Assembly: GCF_003144035.1 (NCBI RefSeq)
Contig: NZ_QFWT01000001.1
Coordinates: 62,001-126,000 of the forward strand
Source: Vibrio albus
GTDB lineage: Bacteria > Pseudomonadota > Gammaproteobacteria > Enterobacterales > Vibrionaceae
DNA length: 64,000 nucleotides
Direction of reading: 5' to 3'
The position numbers were made by a program, and so were the translations under genes. Numbering within the stretch: the first letter of the stretch is position 1; every line of letters begins with the position of its first letter. Below, piece by piece: positions 1 through 7,469 of the stretch. The notes beneath the pieces are model-generated. The model had not been told where the DNA came from, ran no database searches, and saw only the letters and a list, made by a program, of their open reading frames with translations.

Positions 1-227
1 CCAATCTGTTGCTGCAAAGTAAAGGCAAAATCTTCGCAGTCTCCATAAAATGGTTGTGAAATGTCAGGATAAACTCTCAATTCATTGTTAATATCACTCT
101 GATATCGGAAGTTTGATCGGGCTTGGAAGTAGATTTTTTCGTCTGGTGAATAGTTGACACAACCCGATAGTAATATCGCAGTAAACAAAGGGGCAATAAG
201 TAGTGATTTTGTTGTTATTTCTATCAT
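1..227 (-). CDS. Lipoprotein with transglutaminase-like cysteine protease motif (3' part outside window)
   Basis: Reading leftwards from an ATG at 225-227, 75 codons stay open to the window edge, so this is the N-terminal part of a longer gene. The start follows a GGGAG Shine-Dalgarno seven bases upstream. The N-terminus is a lipoprotein signal peptide ending in the lipobox LLSGC near residue 23, so the mature protein should be lipid-anchored. Residues about 64-69 read GDCEDF, which resembles the catalytic-cysteine GDCEDY/A motif of bacterial transglutaminase-like cysteine proteases. The rest of the triad would lie outside the window. The gene is divergent from the Nudix gene. The lipoprotein call is firm; the protease call rests on one motif. 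Confidence 0.6.
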   Translation of the reverse strand, partial: MIEITTKSLLIAPLFTAILLSGCVNYSPDEKIYFQARSNFRYQSDINNELRVYPDISQPFYGDCEDFAFTLQQQI

Positions 228-425
228 TTGAGACTCCCATAAACAGGAAGCCAACGACCAAGACACTAAAAATGTAATGAAAAAACAATATGTAATGTCA
301 TATTGTCAGGTTATTTATAATGATAGATTTAATTATAGACCAGTGTTGATGAATCTGTTTTTGAATATAGCGAGCATTAACGACTTTTTCGGCGATTAAA
401 ACAGAACCAAAGGTACAGATTAATT

Positions 426-941
426 ATGAGTAAAACGATTCATACATGGAAAACCATTTCTCTGATTGAAGATGATGTCGTGTTGCCAACCGGTAAAAAA
501 ATCACGCATACCACGATCGTTCATCCGGGAGCGGCCGTAATTCTGCCGGTAACCGAAGATAAGCGAGTGATTCTTGTTAACCAGTACCGCCCTTCGCTAA
601 AAAGTTGGTTGTTGGAGCTGCCAGCAGGAACAATAGAAAATCAGGAGTCTCCTTTAGCTTGTGCAAAAAGAGAACTGGAAGAAGAAACAGGGTTCAGCGC
701 GGAAATCTTTACGGAATTAGGTCAGATGACCCCTATGGTCGGCTTTTGCAATGAAATACAGTACCTGTTTATTGCTGAGCAGCTAAGTAACACTCAGCGC
801 TTATCATGCGACGATGATGAGGTTATTAATGTTACAACGTTCTCACTCGACGAATTAGAAACAAAAATCATGTCAGGAGAGATTACCGATGCCAAAACCA
901 TCGCCTGCCTGAGTAAAGCTAAATTATGTGGGTATTTATAA
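426..941 (+). CDS. Nudix hydrolase, ADP-sugar pyrophosphatase type
   Basis: This 171-residue protein carries a complete Nudix box: G68, five residues, E74, seven residues, then RELEEETGF at 82-90. That matches the GX5EX7REUXEEXGU pattern that binds the catalytic divalent metal. The preceding ELPAGT and NQYRP are typical of ADP-ribose/ADP-sugar pyrophosphatases (the NudF/YffH branch), which split nucleotide-sugar diphosphates to a nucleoside monophosphate and a sugar phosphate. The exact substrate cannot be read from sequence. No signal peptide is seen, so it should be cytoplasmic. It is monocistronic and followed by a strong hairpin. Confidence 0.85.
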   Translation: MSKTIHTWKTISLIEDDVVLPTGKKITHTTIVHPGAAVILPVTEDKRVILVNQYRPSLKSWLLELPAGTIENQESPLACAKRELEEETGFSAEIFTELGQMTPMVGFCNEIQYLFIAEQLSNTQRLSCDDDEVINVTTFSLDELETKIMSGEITDAKTIACLSKAKLCGYL

Positions 942-961
942 CATACTGTCACTGAAACAAA

Positions 962-990
962 AAAGGTTGCCACCGTGCAACCTTTCTTCT
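962..990. terminator. Convergent intergenic hairpin terminator
   Basis: A perfect 9-bp stem (aaaggttgc at 962-970, gcaaccttt at 977-985) has a 6-base loop. A T-rich tract follows on the plus strand and an A-rich run precedes it, so it can serve both the Nudix gene and the converging lipoprotein gene. Confidence 0.75.
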
Positions 991-1012
991 TATTCCTGTC
1001 TTAAATTTGCTA

Positions 1013-1180
1013 TTACTCAGTAGCCTCGTGAATCGCCTCTTTTGTACTCTGAACAGCCTCGCTTGTCGTCTCTTTGGTTTCATCCCAGATTGTGGATGAA
1101 TCTTTTTTAACACCCTTCCATGTTTCTGCGCACCCGCTAAGAAGAAGAGCTATAGCTACAGCTGTAAGCATTAATTTCAT
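1013..1180 (-). CDS. Small entericidin-like lipoprotein
   Basis: The product has 55 residues. It starts at the ATG at 1178-1180, after GAGGT with suitable spacing, rather than at the longer in-frame start further upstream. The N-terminus is a classic lipoprotein signal with lipobox LLSGC, so the mature chain of about 37 residues would be lipidated at Cys. The mature part is polar, rich in Thr, Glu and Lys, and probably helical. Size and composition recall the entericidin/EcnAB-like small lipoproteins, but the similarity is too weak to transfer a toxin or antidote role. It lies just downstream of the rhodanese gene on the same strand. Confidence 0.7.
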   Translation of the reverse strand: MKLMLTAVAIALLLSGCAETWKGVKKDSSTIWDETKETTSEAVQSTKEAIHEATE

Positions 1181-1258
1181 GAAGTTTACCTCATCTATAA
1201 ATGTACTTTTAAAATCGAAAAATATCAGGACAAGCCTGCCTTTCATCACGTCCTGTTG

Positions 1259-1597
1259 TTACTCAGAAGCGAGCAGCTCTCGCAGCCCTCCTCCGTTATG
1301 CACCTGAGAAAAACCCTGCTCCTCCATGAACTCTAGTGCCTGGCCGGATCGGTTTCCTGATCGGCAATAAACAACTATCCAAGAGTCTTTCGGTAAGGAG
1401 CCAAGACTGTCAGGCAACGTTTTCAGGGGAATATTCACAGCATTAGGTAAATGCTTCTGATTAAATTCTTCGGGGGTACGCACGTCAACCACCATCGCCC
1501 CCTCGTTGATTAGCTTCCAGGCTTCCTGCGCTCTTTCTGATCCAACAGACGGAAACGCAAACAATGTCAGAGCAATCAATAGTAATTTTTTCATCAT
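1259..1597 (-). CDS. Periplasmic single-domain rhodanese (PspE-like)
   Basis: This 112-residue protein has an N-terminal signal peptide followed by one rhodanese domain. It contains VVDVRTPEEF, the conserved substrate-side motif, and the active-site loop CRSGNRSG with Cys78 as the persulfide-forming nucleophile. Single-domain exported rhodaneses such as PspE transfer sulfane sulfur to thiophilic acceptors in the periplasm; the physiological acceptor is unknown. There are two adjacent ATG codons (MM) after GGAGG, and either could be used. The small lipoprotein gene follows 78 bases downstream and may be co-transcribed. Confidence 0.85.
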   Translation of the reverse strand: MMKKLLLIALTLFAFPSVGSERAQEAWKLINEGAMVVDVRTPEEFNQKHLPNAVNIPLKTLPDSLGSLPKDSWIVVYCRSGNRSGQALEFMEEQGFSQVHNGGGLRELLASE

Positions 1598-1954
1598 CCT
1601 TTACCTCCCAAGAAGTGTTTACTTTTTAAACCCTAGCCTAGTATGGTGCTCTCCCGTCAAGCTGACACCGAATATATACCTGTATAGGCAGCTATTGTGT
1701 ATAAAATCTGCATCCTTCTCGATATAAGTAGACATTGTCCCCAATCCGAAAAAATGTTTTGAAACCAAGCCTTAACTTTCGTTTTAGTATTCAGCCTGTC
1801 AAGGGGAATAATTTATATTTGTATCAACAAAGCTACATATTTTCACTAACAAATTTGTTGTGATGTACGATAGTTTAAACAAATAGTTAGATGAAGCAAC
1901 TAGCAGAAGTTGCTCCGAATATGTCTAATAATGCGGAGTATTTGCGTAACCACT
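1598..1954. other. Divergent intergenic region upstream of the regulator
   Basis: This 357-base A+T-rich stretch lies between the divergent rhodanese and regulator genes and must hold both promoters. I see no gene. It contains the 15-mer ATATTTGTATCAACA at 1815-1829, which recurs exactly at 7094-7108 upstream of the metalloprotease gene. No convincing -10/-35 pair or sigma-54 site stands out. Confidence 0.5.
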
Positions 1955-3328
1955 ATGACTAAAATGGTCAGAGCACACAGTAAAGAGAGCAGACCGGTTT
2001 TGCTACTTAATTTGACCGGGGACGCTCTCGACTATGAAAAACGCCTTGCCAATATCGGCTGGGAATGTATTTGTGTGACTTCCTGTGATCAGGCTTTTCG
2101 GGCCCTTACGAGGCAGAAAATAAGCATCGCCGTTGCCTTAATGACAGCAGAAAAACAACAACCAACTTACTCGGCGCTAACCCGCATTAATGCGCTGAAT
2201 GAAAACCTGGTCTGGATTGCTGTCTCACTCGATAATAAATTCCAGGAGTGTCCGTTTGTTAAACAGAATCCCTCTTTTTTCTTTGATTATTACCATTTGC
2301 CTATTAACTGGTCAATGCTCGGACATACATTGGGGCATGCTCTTGGGATGGCCAAGCTGAGGCATTGTGCGAAAAAAACTCCCTGCCAGACAATACAAAA
2401 AAGAGACTATTTCTTCGGTCACTCTCCTGCTATTAAGGAAATGACATCTTCACTGACAAAAATGGCCCAAGTTGATGCCACAGTCTTAATATGCGGGGAA
2501 ACCGGTTCAGGAAAAGGGTTATGCGCTCACTGGTTGCATGAACATTCCAAAAGAAGTCAGGGGCCATTTATTTCCGTCAATTGTGCGGCACTACCAACAA
2601 ACCTACTCCATGCGGAACTATTTGGTTATGAAAAAGGTGCCTTTACCAGTGCAGGAAAAAGACACATAGGTTATATCGAAAGAGCAGATCGCGGCACTCT
2701 GTTTCTTGATGAGATTGGCGATTTAAGCATGGAAGCCCAAATTAATTTATTGAAATTTCTCGATGATCATATGATTCAACGTCTGGGTGGGGAGTCATTA
2801 GTCCCTGTTGACTGTCGGGTGATATTTGCCTCCCACGTGAATTTAGAACAAGCGGTTGATAAAGGTACATTCAGAGAAGACCTCTACCACCGGCTTAATA
2901 TCTTAAGAATCCAGGTTCCGGCATTGAAAGAGCGCAGAGAGGATATTGAACTGTTGGCCAATCATTTTTTGCAGCAATACACCTCTCAAGAATCACCAAA
3001 GTCTTTTTCTCCTTCAGCTATTGAAGCCATGCTGAAATATGAGTGGCCGGGTAATGTTCGATCACTTAAAAACCGGGTTCAACGAGGCGTTGTCATGTCT
3101 GACGGGGAAATAATTACTGAAAAAGACTTAGGAATCACACTTTCTCAGAATGCAGAAAATAGCGATGTTCCCCAAGAACACAAATCTATAGGTTCTGATA
3201 CATTGTTGAATGCTATGTTTAGGAATAATAATAATATTTCAGCAGTCGCCAGGGACCTGTGTATTTCTAGGACAACGCTATATAAACTTATTAAAAAATA
3301 CAATATAAAGGCCCGGTTGAACCTGTAA
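1955..3328 (+). CDS. NtrC-family (VpsR-like) transcriptional regulator, orphan
   Basis: The domains in order are a degenerate receiver-like region (about residues 15-130), an AAA+ domain and a Fis-type helix-turn-helix (last 40 residues, with AVARDLCISRTTLYKLIKK). The receiver lacks an obvious phospho-acceptor Asp. The AAA+ domain has Walker A GETGSGKG, Walker B TLFLDEIGD and the FREDLYHRLN arginine-finger segment. The sigma-54 contact loop reads GAFTSA instead of GAFTGA, and the residue after the Walker A Lys is Gly where Glu is usual. Vibrio VpsR is a family member that activates biofilm genes with c-di-GMP and sigma-70 polymerase; this protein shares the architecture, but orthology is not shown. 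The start is uncertain (TTG 1910, ATG 1931, 1955 or 1964); none has a good ribosome site. There is no partner kinase nearby. Confidence 0.75.
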   Translation: MTKMVRAHSKESRPVLLLNLTGDALDYEKRLANIGWECICVTSCDQAFRALTRQKISIAVALMTAEKQQPTYSALTRINALNENLVWIAVSLDNKFQECPFVKQNPSFFFDYYHLPINWSMLGHTLGHALGMAKLRHCAKKTPCQTIQKRDYFFGHSPAIKEMTSSLTKMAQVDATVLICGETGSGKGLCAHWLHEHSKRSQGPFISVNCAALPTNLLHAELFGYEKGAFTSAGKRHIGYIERADRGTLFLDEIGDLSMEAQINLLKFLDDHMIQRLGGESLVPVDCRVIFASHVNLEQAVDKGTFREDLYHRLNILRIQVPALKERREDIELLANHFLQQYTSQESPKSFSPSAIEAMLKYEWPGNVRSLKNRVQRGVVMSDGEIITEKDLGITLSQNAENSDVPQEHKSIGSDTLLNAMFRNNNNISAVARDLCISRTTLYKLIKKYNIKARLNL

Positions 3329-3339
3329 ACCCTGTAAAC
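3322..3339 (+). repeat. Tandem 9-mer repeat CCTGTAAAC
   Basis: Two exact adjacent copies of CCTGTAAAC (3322-3330 and 3331-3339) span the regulator stop codon. A partial third copy, CCTGTACAC, follows near 3354. Function is unknown; it may be chance. Confidence 0.4.
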
Positions 3340-3676
3340 TTCATATTTGTCGTCCTGTACACCTCCGCTAAAACACCTCTTTTCAGTATCCACTTGAAAA
3401 TACTAACTATACTTCTTCTCTTTTTTACATATTGTTTTACACCTGTGTTCAATAAGTGTTAACCCCTAACGTATTCACACACTAAAAATTAAGATAATTA
3501 TTTAAAATCAATAAATTAAGAATAAGGCATAGACTTTGCGTTACTCTAACGTCCCTGCTCCGGCATTGTAACGATTTCTAATGCTGTATTCATTTCAATA
3601 TCTGGCTCCGGGGAAAAGCGGCAGACACAGGCAAATAAATTGAACCTGTGTCGGTTATTTTAGAGGAGGTTAGTAT
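3329..3676. other. Long leader/intergenic region before the secreted protein gene
   Basis: This region holds 348 bases with no gene. The first half is A+T-rich and plausibly contains a promoter. The second half is more G+C-rich and contains two GCTCCGG copies (about 3556 and 3605) and a hairpin at 3624-3652 close to the ribosome-binding site. A sigma-54 site with correct GG-GC spacing was not found. Confidence 0.45.
3624..3669 (+). promoter_or_regulatory. 5' leader hairpin plus strong ribosome-binding site
   Basis: Perfect 8-bp arms gacacagg (3624-3631) and cctgtgtc (3645-3652) flank a 13-base A+T-rich loop. About 10 bases later is GAGGAGG (3663-3669), seven bases before the ATG at 3677. The hairpin could affect transcript stability or translation. 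It does not match a riboswitch class I recognise. Confidence 0.45.
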
Positions 3677-5332
3677 ATGGACTTTACAAGGCTAAAAATC
3701 ACAATTCAGACCTTATTAGTGGGTCTGATATTTGGGTTAGGTTCCCTTAACGCAAATGCTTTTGCGGTAGATGAGAACTTCGAACTGGATGGCAATGCGT
3801 TGGAAGAAGTTGCTGTAACTGGGGATGACTGGGAAACTCTACACAGTGGTGGCGGAAGTGCCCATGTCTTTACAGGTATAGTTGCTGACCCATCACCACA
3901 ATCAATCCATGGTGGTGGTGATAAAGATATCTTAGATATTCCTGCATGGTCCTATAAAGATGGCTCTGTACCGGATAAAGATGACATTACTAATGCCTAT
4001 GCAGCAGCATATGGTATCCCTAGCGATGCTGACCCATTAGTAGATGATCTGGTTATTTACTTTGGTGCTGACCGTTTTGCAAATAGCGGTGATGCTTTTA
4101 TGGGATTCTGGTTCTTCCAAGATCAAATTGGTCTAGACAATGGTAAGTTTGTTGGTGAACACAAAGTCGGTGATGTATTAGTACTGGTGAACTATCCTCA
4201 AGCTTCCGGGGCTGTTCCTTATCTCGCTGTTATTTCATGGGATCCTACCTGTAGTAAAGGTACTAAAGACGCAATGCCCGGTGATTGTGCCGCCAAAAAT
4301 CTGCGTTTAGAAGCCCAGTTAGACGATACAACGCTTGATGCTAAGTGTAATGAAGAATATACGAATGATGATGCATGTGCGATATCCAACCTCGTGGACA
4401 CAGCATCCCCATGGGCATATACCCCTAAAGCAGGTGTTCCCAATATATTCCCTTACGAAAGCTTCTTTGAGGGTGGTATTAATCTGAGCCAGATTGTTGG
4501 CAATACCTGCTTCAGTAGCTTTATGGCGGAAACTCGCTCATCCAGCTCATTTACAGCCCAATTGAAAGACTTTGTTTTGCGTGATTTTGAACTATGCGGT
4601 ATTGAAATCACAAAAACTTGTCCAACAGGAGATCTAAACGCTACCGGTGACGCTATTGTATACAACTACAGTATCTTAGTTGAAAATACTGGTTTTGGTA
4701 ATGTTTTTGATATAGAAGTAGTTGATACCACTGCAGGTGAACAAACTCCGATTGGCGATTATATGTTTAGCTTAGATGTATTGGGAGCTGGTGAAACTGC
4801 AACCTTTACCGGTTCATTTGAAACTCTGACCAGTGAAATCACCAACTGGGCAAGTGTCACCGCTGCAATTGTAGATGGTGGCCCGGTTGCACTTGAAGAG
4901 TCAGATGATGCAGCATGTCCCGGTTTGTCAGTTCCAGGATCAATGTACGTTGAAAAAGATTGTGATGTACTGGTAGAAGCAAACGACTCAGGAGCTTATG
5001 GACTGAGAGTTGATTACTCTGGACAAGTATGTAATGACTCTGAAATTAAACTCATTGATGTTGTGCTTACCGAAGAACATGATGGTCTATACGACACTAT
5101 TGATATCGGTGATCTTGCACCATCATCCTGTACGCCATATTCAGGTAGCTATATTCCAGAACCTACTACAGATGTCGCTCCCGATGGTGTATCTGCTGAC
5201 CAAGTAAGGCACTTTAGCGATAGAATGGACGCTATGGGTTACACAGCAATCTATGGTGATCTCGTTGAAGCTATACAGGTAGAAGCAACATGTAAACTTT
5301 GCCCTGACTGCCCGGATTGCCCAACAGAATAG
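3677..5332 (+). CDS. Secreted acidic protein of unknown function with DUF11-like repeat and Cys-Pro-rich tail
   Basis: The product has 551 residues and begins with a clear signal peptide ending about ANAFA near residue 30. The mature protein is strongly acidic. Residues about 50-200 resemble an extracellular domain seen in large surface proteins (GGGDKDILDI, WSYKDG, PDKDDI, YFGADRFANSGDA, GFWFFQ). Residues about 310-410 (ITKTCPTGD, YNYSILVENTGFGNV, GAGETATF) resemble a DUF11-type beta-sandwich repeat of cell-surface proteins. The C-terminus ends in closely spaced CKLC-PDC-PDC motifs, which could be disulfide-bonded or metal-binding. No catalytic motif is visible. It follows the VpsR-like regulator on the same strand and ends at a strong terminator. 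A surface or matrix role is inference. Confidence 0.75.
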   Translation: MDFTRLKITIQTLLVGLIFGLGSLNANAFAVDENFELDGNALEEVAVTGDDWETLHSGGGSAHVFTGIVADPSPQSIHGGGDKDILDIPAWSYKDGSVPDKDDITNAYAAAYGIPSDADPLVDDLVIYFGADRFANSGDAFMGFWFFQDQIGLDNGKFVGEHKVGDVLVLVNYPQASGAVPYLAVISWDPTCSKGTKDAMPGDCAAKNLRLEAQLDDTTLDAKCNEEYTNDDACAISNLVDTASPWAYTPKAGVPNIFPYESFFEGGINLSQIVGNTCFSSFMAETRSSSSFTAQLKDFVLRDFELCGIEITKTCPTGDLNATGDAIVYNYSILVENTGFGNVFDIEVVDTTAGEQTPIGDYMFSLDVLGAGETATFTGSFETLTSEITNWASVTAAIVDGGPVALEESDDAACPGLSVPGSMYVEKDCDVLVEANDSGAYGLRVDYSGQVCNDSEIKLIDVVLTEEHDGLYDTIDIGDLAPSSCTPYSGSYIPEPTTDVAPDGVSADQVRHFSDRMDAMGYTAIYGDLVEAIQVEATCKLCPDCPDCPTE

Positions 5333-5358
5333 AACATAACTTGTTAAGTTATATAGAT

Positions 5359-5389
5359 AAAGCCTGGTGATTAGTCACCAGGCTTTTTA
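5359..5389 (+). terminator. Strong intrinsic terminator
   Basis: An 11-bp perfect stem (aagcctggtga, 5360-5370; tcaccaggctt, 5375-5385) with loop TTAG is followed by a T run. It ends the secreted-protein transcript and also faces the convergent protease gene. Confidence 0.9.
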
Positions 5390-5430
5390 CTTATTTATCA
5401 ACGTATTTTAGGACGGGACATCGGAATGTC

Positions 5431-6942
5431 TTATTTATTCTTACCCGGTGGGACTTTCTTCGTACTGTCTGTGCTATCCGTATTATCTACGACAGCCTCT
5501 TCTAAACTAATACTGACGGTAGCTGTAGAAGATAAGGTACCATTGGTTATAGTATAGCTAAAGCTATCACTGGTTCTAAATTTCTTACCTGGTATATAAC
5601 GCAGTGTTCCGTCGGATAATTGCTCAACCGTTCCCCATTTTGGCTGAGAGAAAGCTACCAGCCATGAGGCTGACAAATTGCTATCGTTAGCTAATACATC
5701 GATATCCACAGAAGTTTTACTATTGATGACGACAACATCATTTACAGCGATTGGTGCAGGTTCTGTTACCGGTGTTTCTTCTGCCGGTGTTGTGGTATCA
5801 GGTGCTGACGTGTTTGCAGAGCCTAGTGTAACACTCACTTCCGCAATACCGTTTGCTGCACTCACCAGGTTTAATGTTGTACCTGATAAAGGATCCGTAT
5901 AGCTACCCCCAACAGGCATTGCCGGGTCGTACCAGTCGTTCCTTCCGTAAATGTCTTTATACTGAGAATCTGTCTTTAAATGCAAAAGGTAACTGCTGGT
6001 TGCATCACCTTCATCAGCAATACGGATGACAACACCATCGGTTACATCATCACGAAAATAAGTATAAGAACGGTCTGCCAGGAAGCTGTCAAAACCGACT
6101 GCTTGTCTGTATTCGATATAAAAATAACTCATTAAACCTGAATCAGGGTTAATACCACGTGGTACCTTAATTGTGAGCGGTTGATCAAAACCTTGAGTTT
6201 CATAGTTAGCAATTGAATAAGTACCGTCCTGAGTGACCTCTGTTATGACAGAAGAATATCCACCCTCTAACCAGCCCAACTGCTCTTTCTGGAAAGTATT
6301 CAGATAACCAATATCTGATCCCCCCATCACATCATAAGTATCACCGTACTCCATTACGGTACAAGTATCAGAAATTGTTTGATCCCCGCAGTCCAGAGCA
6401 TGAGAGTGGTACAAACTAAAATTGTGTCCCAATTCATGCGCAATGACTCTCGCAGTAAATACACCATTGATATATGTGCGCGTTGGTACCCCATCCTTAG
6501 TTGCCATACCTTCAGATATGCAGGATGTTTTCGTCATTAAATAGATTACGCGATCATAACTGGTGACAGAGATTCCCTGCGCTTGTGCCTGATCATCTGC
6601 TGCTGCCTGAACTGCACCGAAGTCACATATCTGATTTGATATCGGAAGGTTAAGCCAACCGGCAACCTGACCTGTTAGCCATGTCTGCCCATAGGAGTTT
6701 TCCTGATAAAACTGATTTACCTCGCCAAATACCAGTTCACTAGCTTGTACTTGTGTCAACGGCTGTTCATCAGGATTCTCCTGAAAGTTCACCATTAGAA
6801 CTAAGGTATTTTGCGCTCCTGTTGTAGACAGCGTTACTTCAGCAGAAGCAGAAAACGTGAGGAACAGTAAGCCACAGATAAAATACTTAACTACTCCGGG
6901 CAGCGAGAAACGGGGTTGGGTGTGAACATTAAACATACGCAA
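5431..6942 (-). CDS. Secreted metzincin zinc metalloprotease (M11-like) with C-terminal Ig-like domain
   Basis: This 503-residue protein has an N-terminal signal peptide (cleavage about ASA-E, residue 34). The zinc site HELGHNFSLYH spans residues 169-179 and is followed by a YDVMG Met-turn (Met206), which marks a metzincin. The usual Gly of HExxHxxGxxH is Ser here. The flanking sequence recalls peptidase M11/gametolysin-like bacterial proteases. After a Thr/Pro-rich linker (about 380-400) comes a cadherin/VCBS-type domain (APIAVNDVV, DVLANDSN, RYIPGKKF, DSFSYTITNG), then a Lys-rich end. It is probably secreted and acts on extracellular proteins. The start is TTG 6942 (AGGT seven bases upstream) or ATG 6936. 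Confidence 0.8.
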   Translation of the reverse strand: MRMFNVHTQPRFSLPGVVKYFICGLLFLTFSASAEVTLSTTGAQNTLVLMVNFQENPDEQPLTQVQASELVFGEVNQFYQENSYGQTWLTGQVAGWLNLPISNQICDFGAVQAAADDQAQAQGISVTSYDRVIYLMTKTSCISEGMATKDGVPTRTYINGVFTARVIAHELGHNFSLYHSHALDCGDQTISDTCTVMEYGDTYDVMGGSDIGYLNTFQKEQLGWLEGGYSSVITEVTQDGTYSIANYETQGFDQPLTIKVPRGINPDSGLMSYFYIEYRQAVGFDSFLADRSYTYFRDDVTDGVVIRIADEGDATSSYLLHLKTDSQYKDIYGRNDWYDPAMPVGGSYTDPLSGTTLNLVSAANGIAEVSVTLGSANTSAPDTTTPAEETPVTEPAPIAVNDVVVINSKTSVDIDVLANDSNLSASWLVAFSQPKWGTVEQLSDGTLRYIPGKKFRTSDSFSYTITNGTLSSTATVSISLEEAVVDNTDSTDSTKKVPPGKNK

Positions 6943-7214
6943 AATACTTACCTAAAATAATACATCCATGCTTAAAAAGTCAGGACCAAATCCTATTCAG
7001 CCTGTGACTAAGTTGAAAGTATGTTAACAGAGGGGATGAGCAAGATCTATACAAAAACAGGTTAATGTTTGAGCTTCGTTCCAGGTTTTATTAATATTTG
7101 TATCAACAGTGATACTCAACACTATTCCCTTATATGACAAGGCTTAGCACAAATATAGGGCTGTGGATAATATCTTATTGTTGACTATTTTATCAACAGA
7201 ATGAAGTGATAGAA
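6943..7214. other. Intergenic region upstream of the metalloprotease
   Basis: This A+T-rich region must hold the protease promoter on the minus strand. It contains the repeated 15-mer ATATTTGTATCAACA (7094-7108), overlapping a perfect inverted repeat GTATCA-acag-TGATAC (7100-7115). A second inverted repeat, TGTTGA (7179-7184) with TCAACA (7193-7198), also lies here. These are candidate operators only. Confidence 0.35.
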
Positions 7215-7343
7215 ATGTCAAAAGATCGTCAAGTCTACTCAGGGTCTCAAACAGATAAAAATCTGCCTGGTGCTATTAGTGATGATACAATGAGCTTAAA
7301 ACGGAATATTGCCCCATTAAGAGAAGAATGTGACTTGAGCTGA
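7215..7343 (+). CDS. Possible small protein, 42 residues
   Basis: An ATG-initiated open frame of 42 codons plus stop lies in an otherwise gene-free stretch. The product is hydrophilic, with charged residues throughout, no signal peptide and no membrane segment. The ribosome site is weak. A TTGACT sequence at 7181-7186 could be part of a promoter. I recognise no family. Support is its position in a gap of over 500 bases and its balanced protein-like composition; chance remains possible. Confidence 0.3.
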   Translation: MSKDRQVYSGSQTDKNLPGAISDDTMSLKRNIAPLREECDLS

Positions 7344-7402
7344 TTAATGAATATTGAAAAAGCAGACTGAGCACTGACCGCTCAAGAAGACTAATCAGAG
7401 AA

Positions 7403-7433
7403 AGTAAAAAGCTCATGCCTGTGGCATGAGCTT
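7403..7433 (-). terminator. Terminator of the b561-yceI operon
   Basis: An 11-bp stem (aagctcatgcc, 7409-7419; ggcatgagctt, 7423-7433) has a 3-base loop. On the minus strand it is followed by a TTTTTAC tract, so it ends transcription coming from yceI. Confidence 0.8.
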
Positions 7434-7469
7434 CAAGATTACGTTGATAGGGGGTGGGACTTCTAACGC

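Noticed and set aside
3603..3620. Sigma-54 promoter
   Set aside because: TGGCTC is present, but the downstream GC is two bases too far from the upstream GG.
3545..3660. GEMM-type c-di-GMP riboswitch before the secreted-protein gene
   Set aside because: CTCCGG motifs are present, but the GCACAGGGCAAACC-like and GACGCAAAGC-like core parts are absent or out of order.
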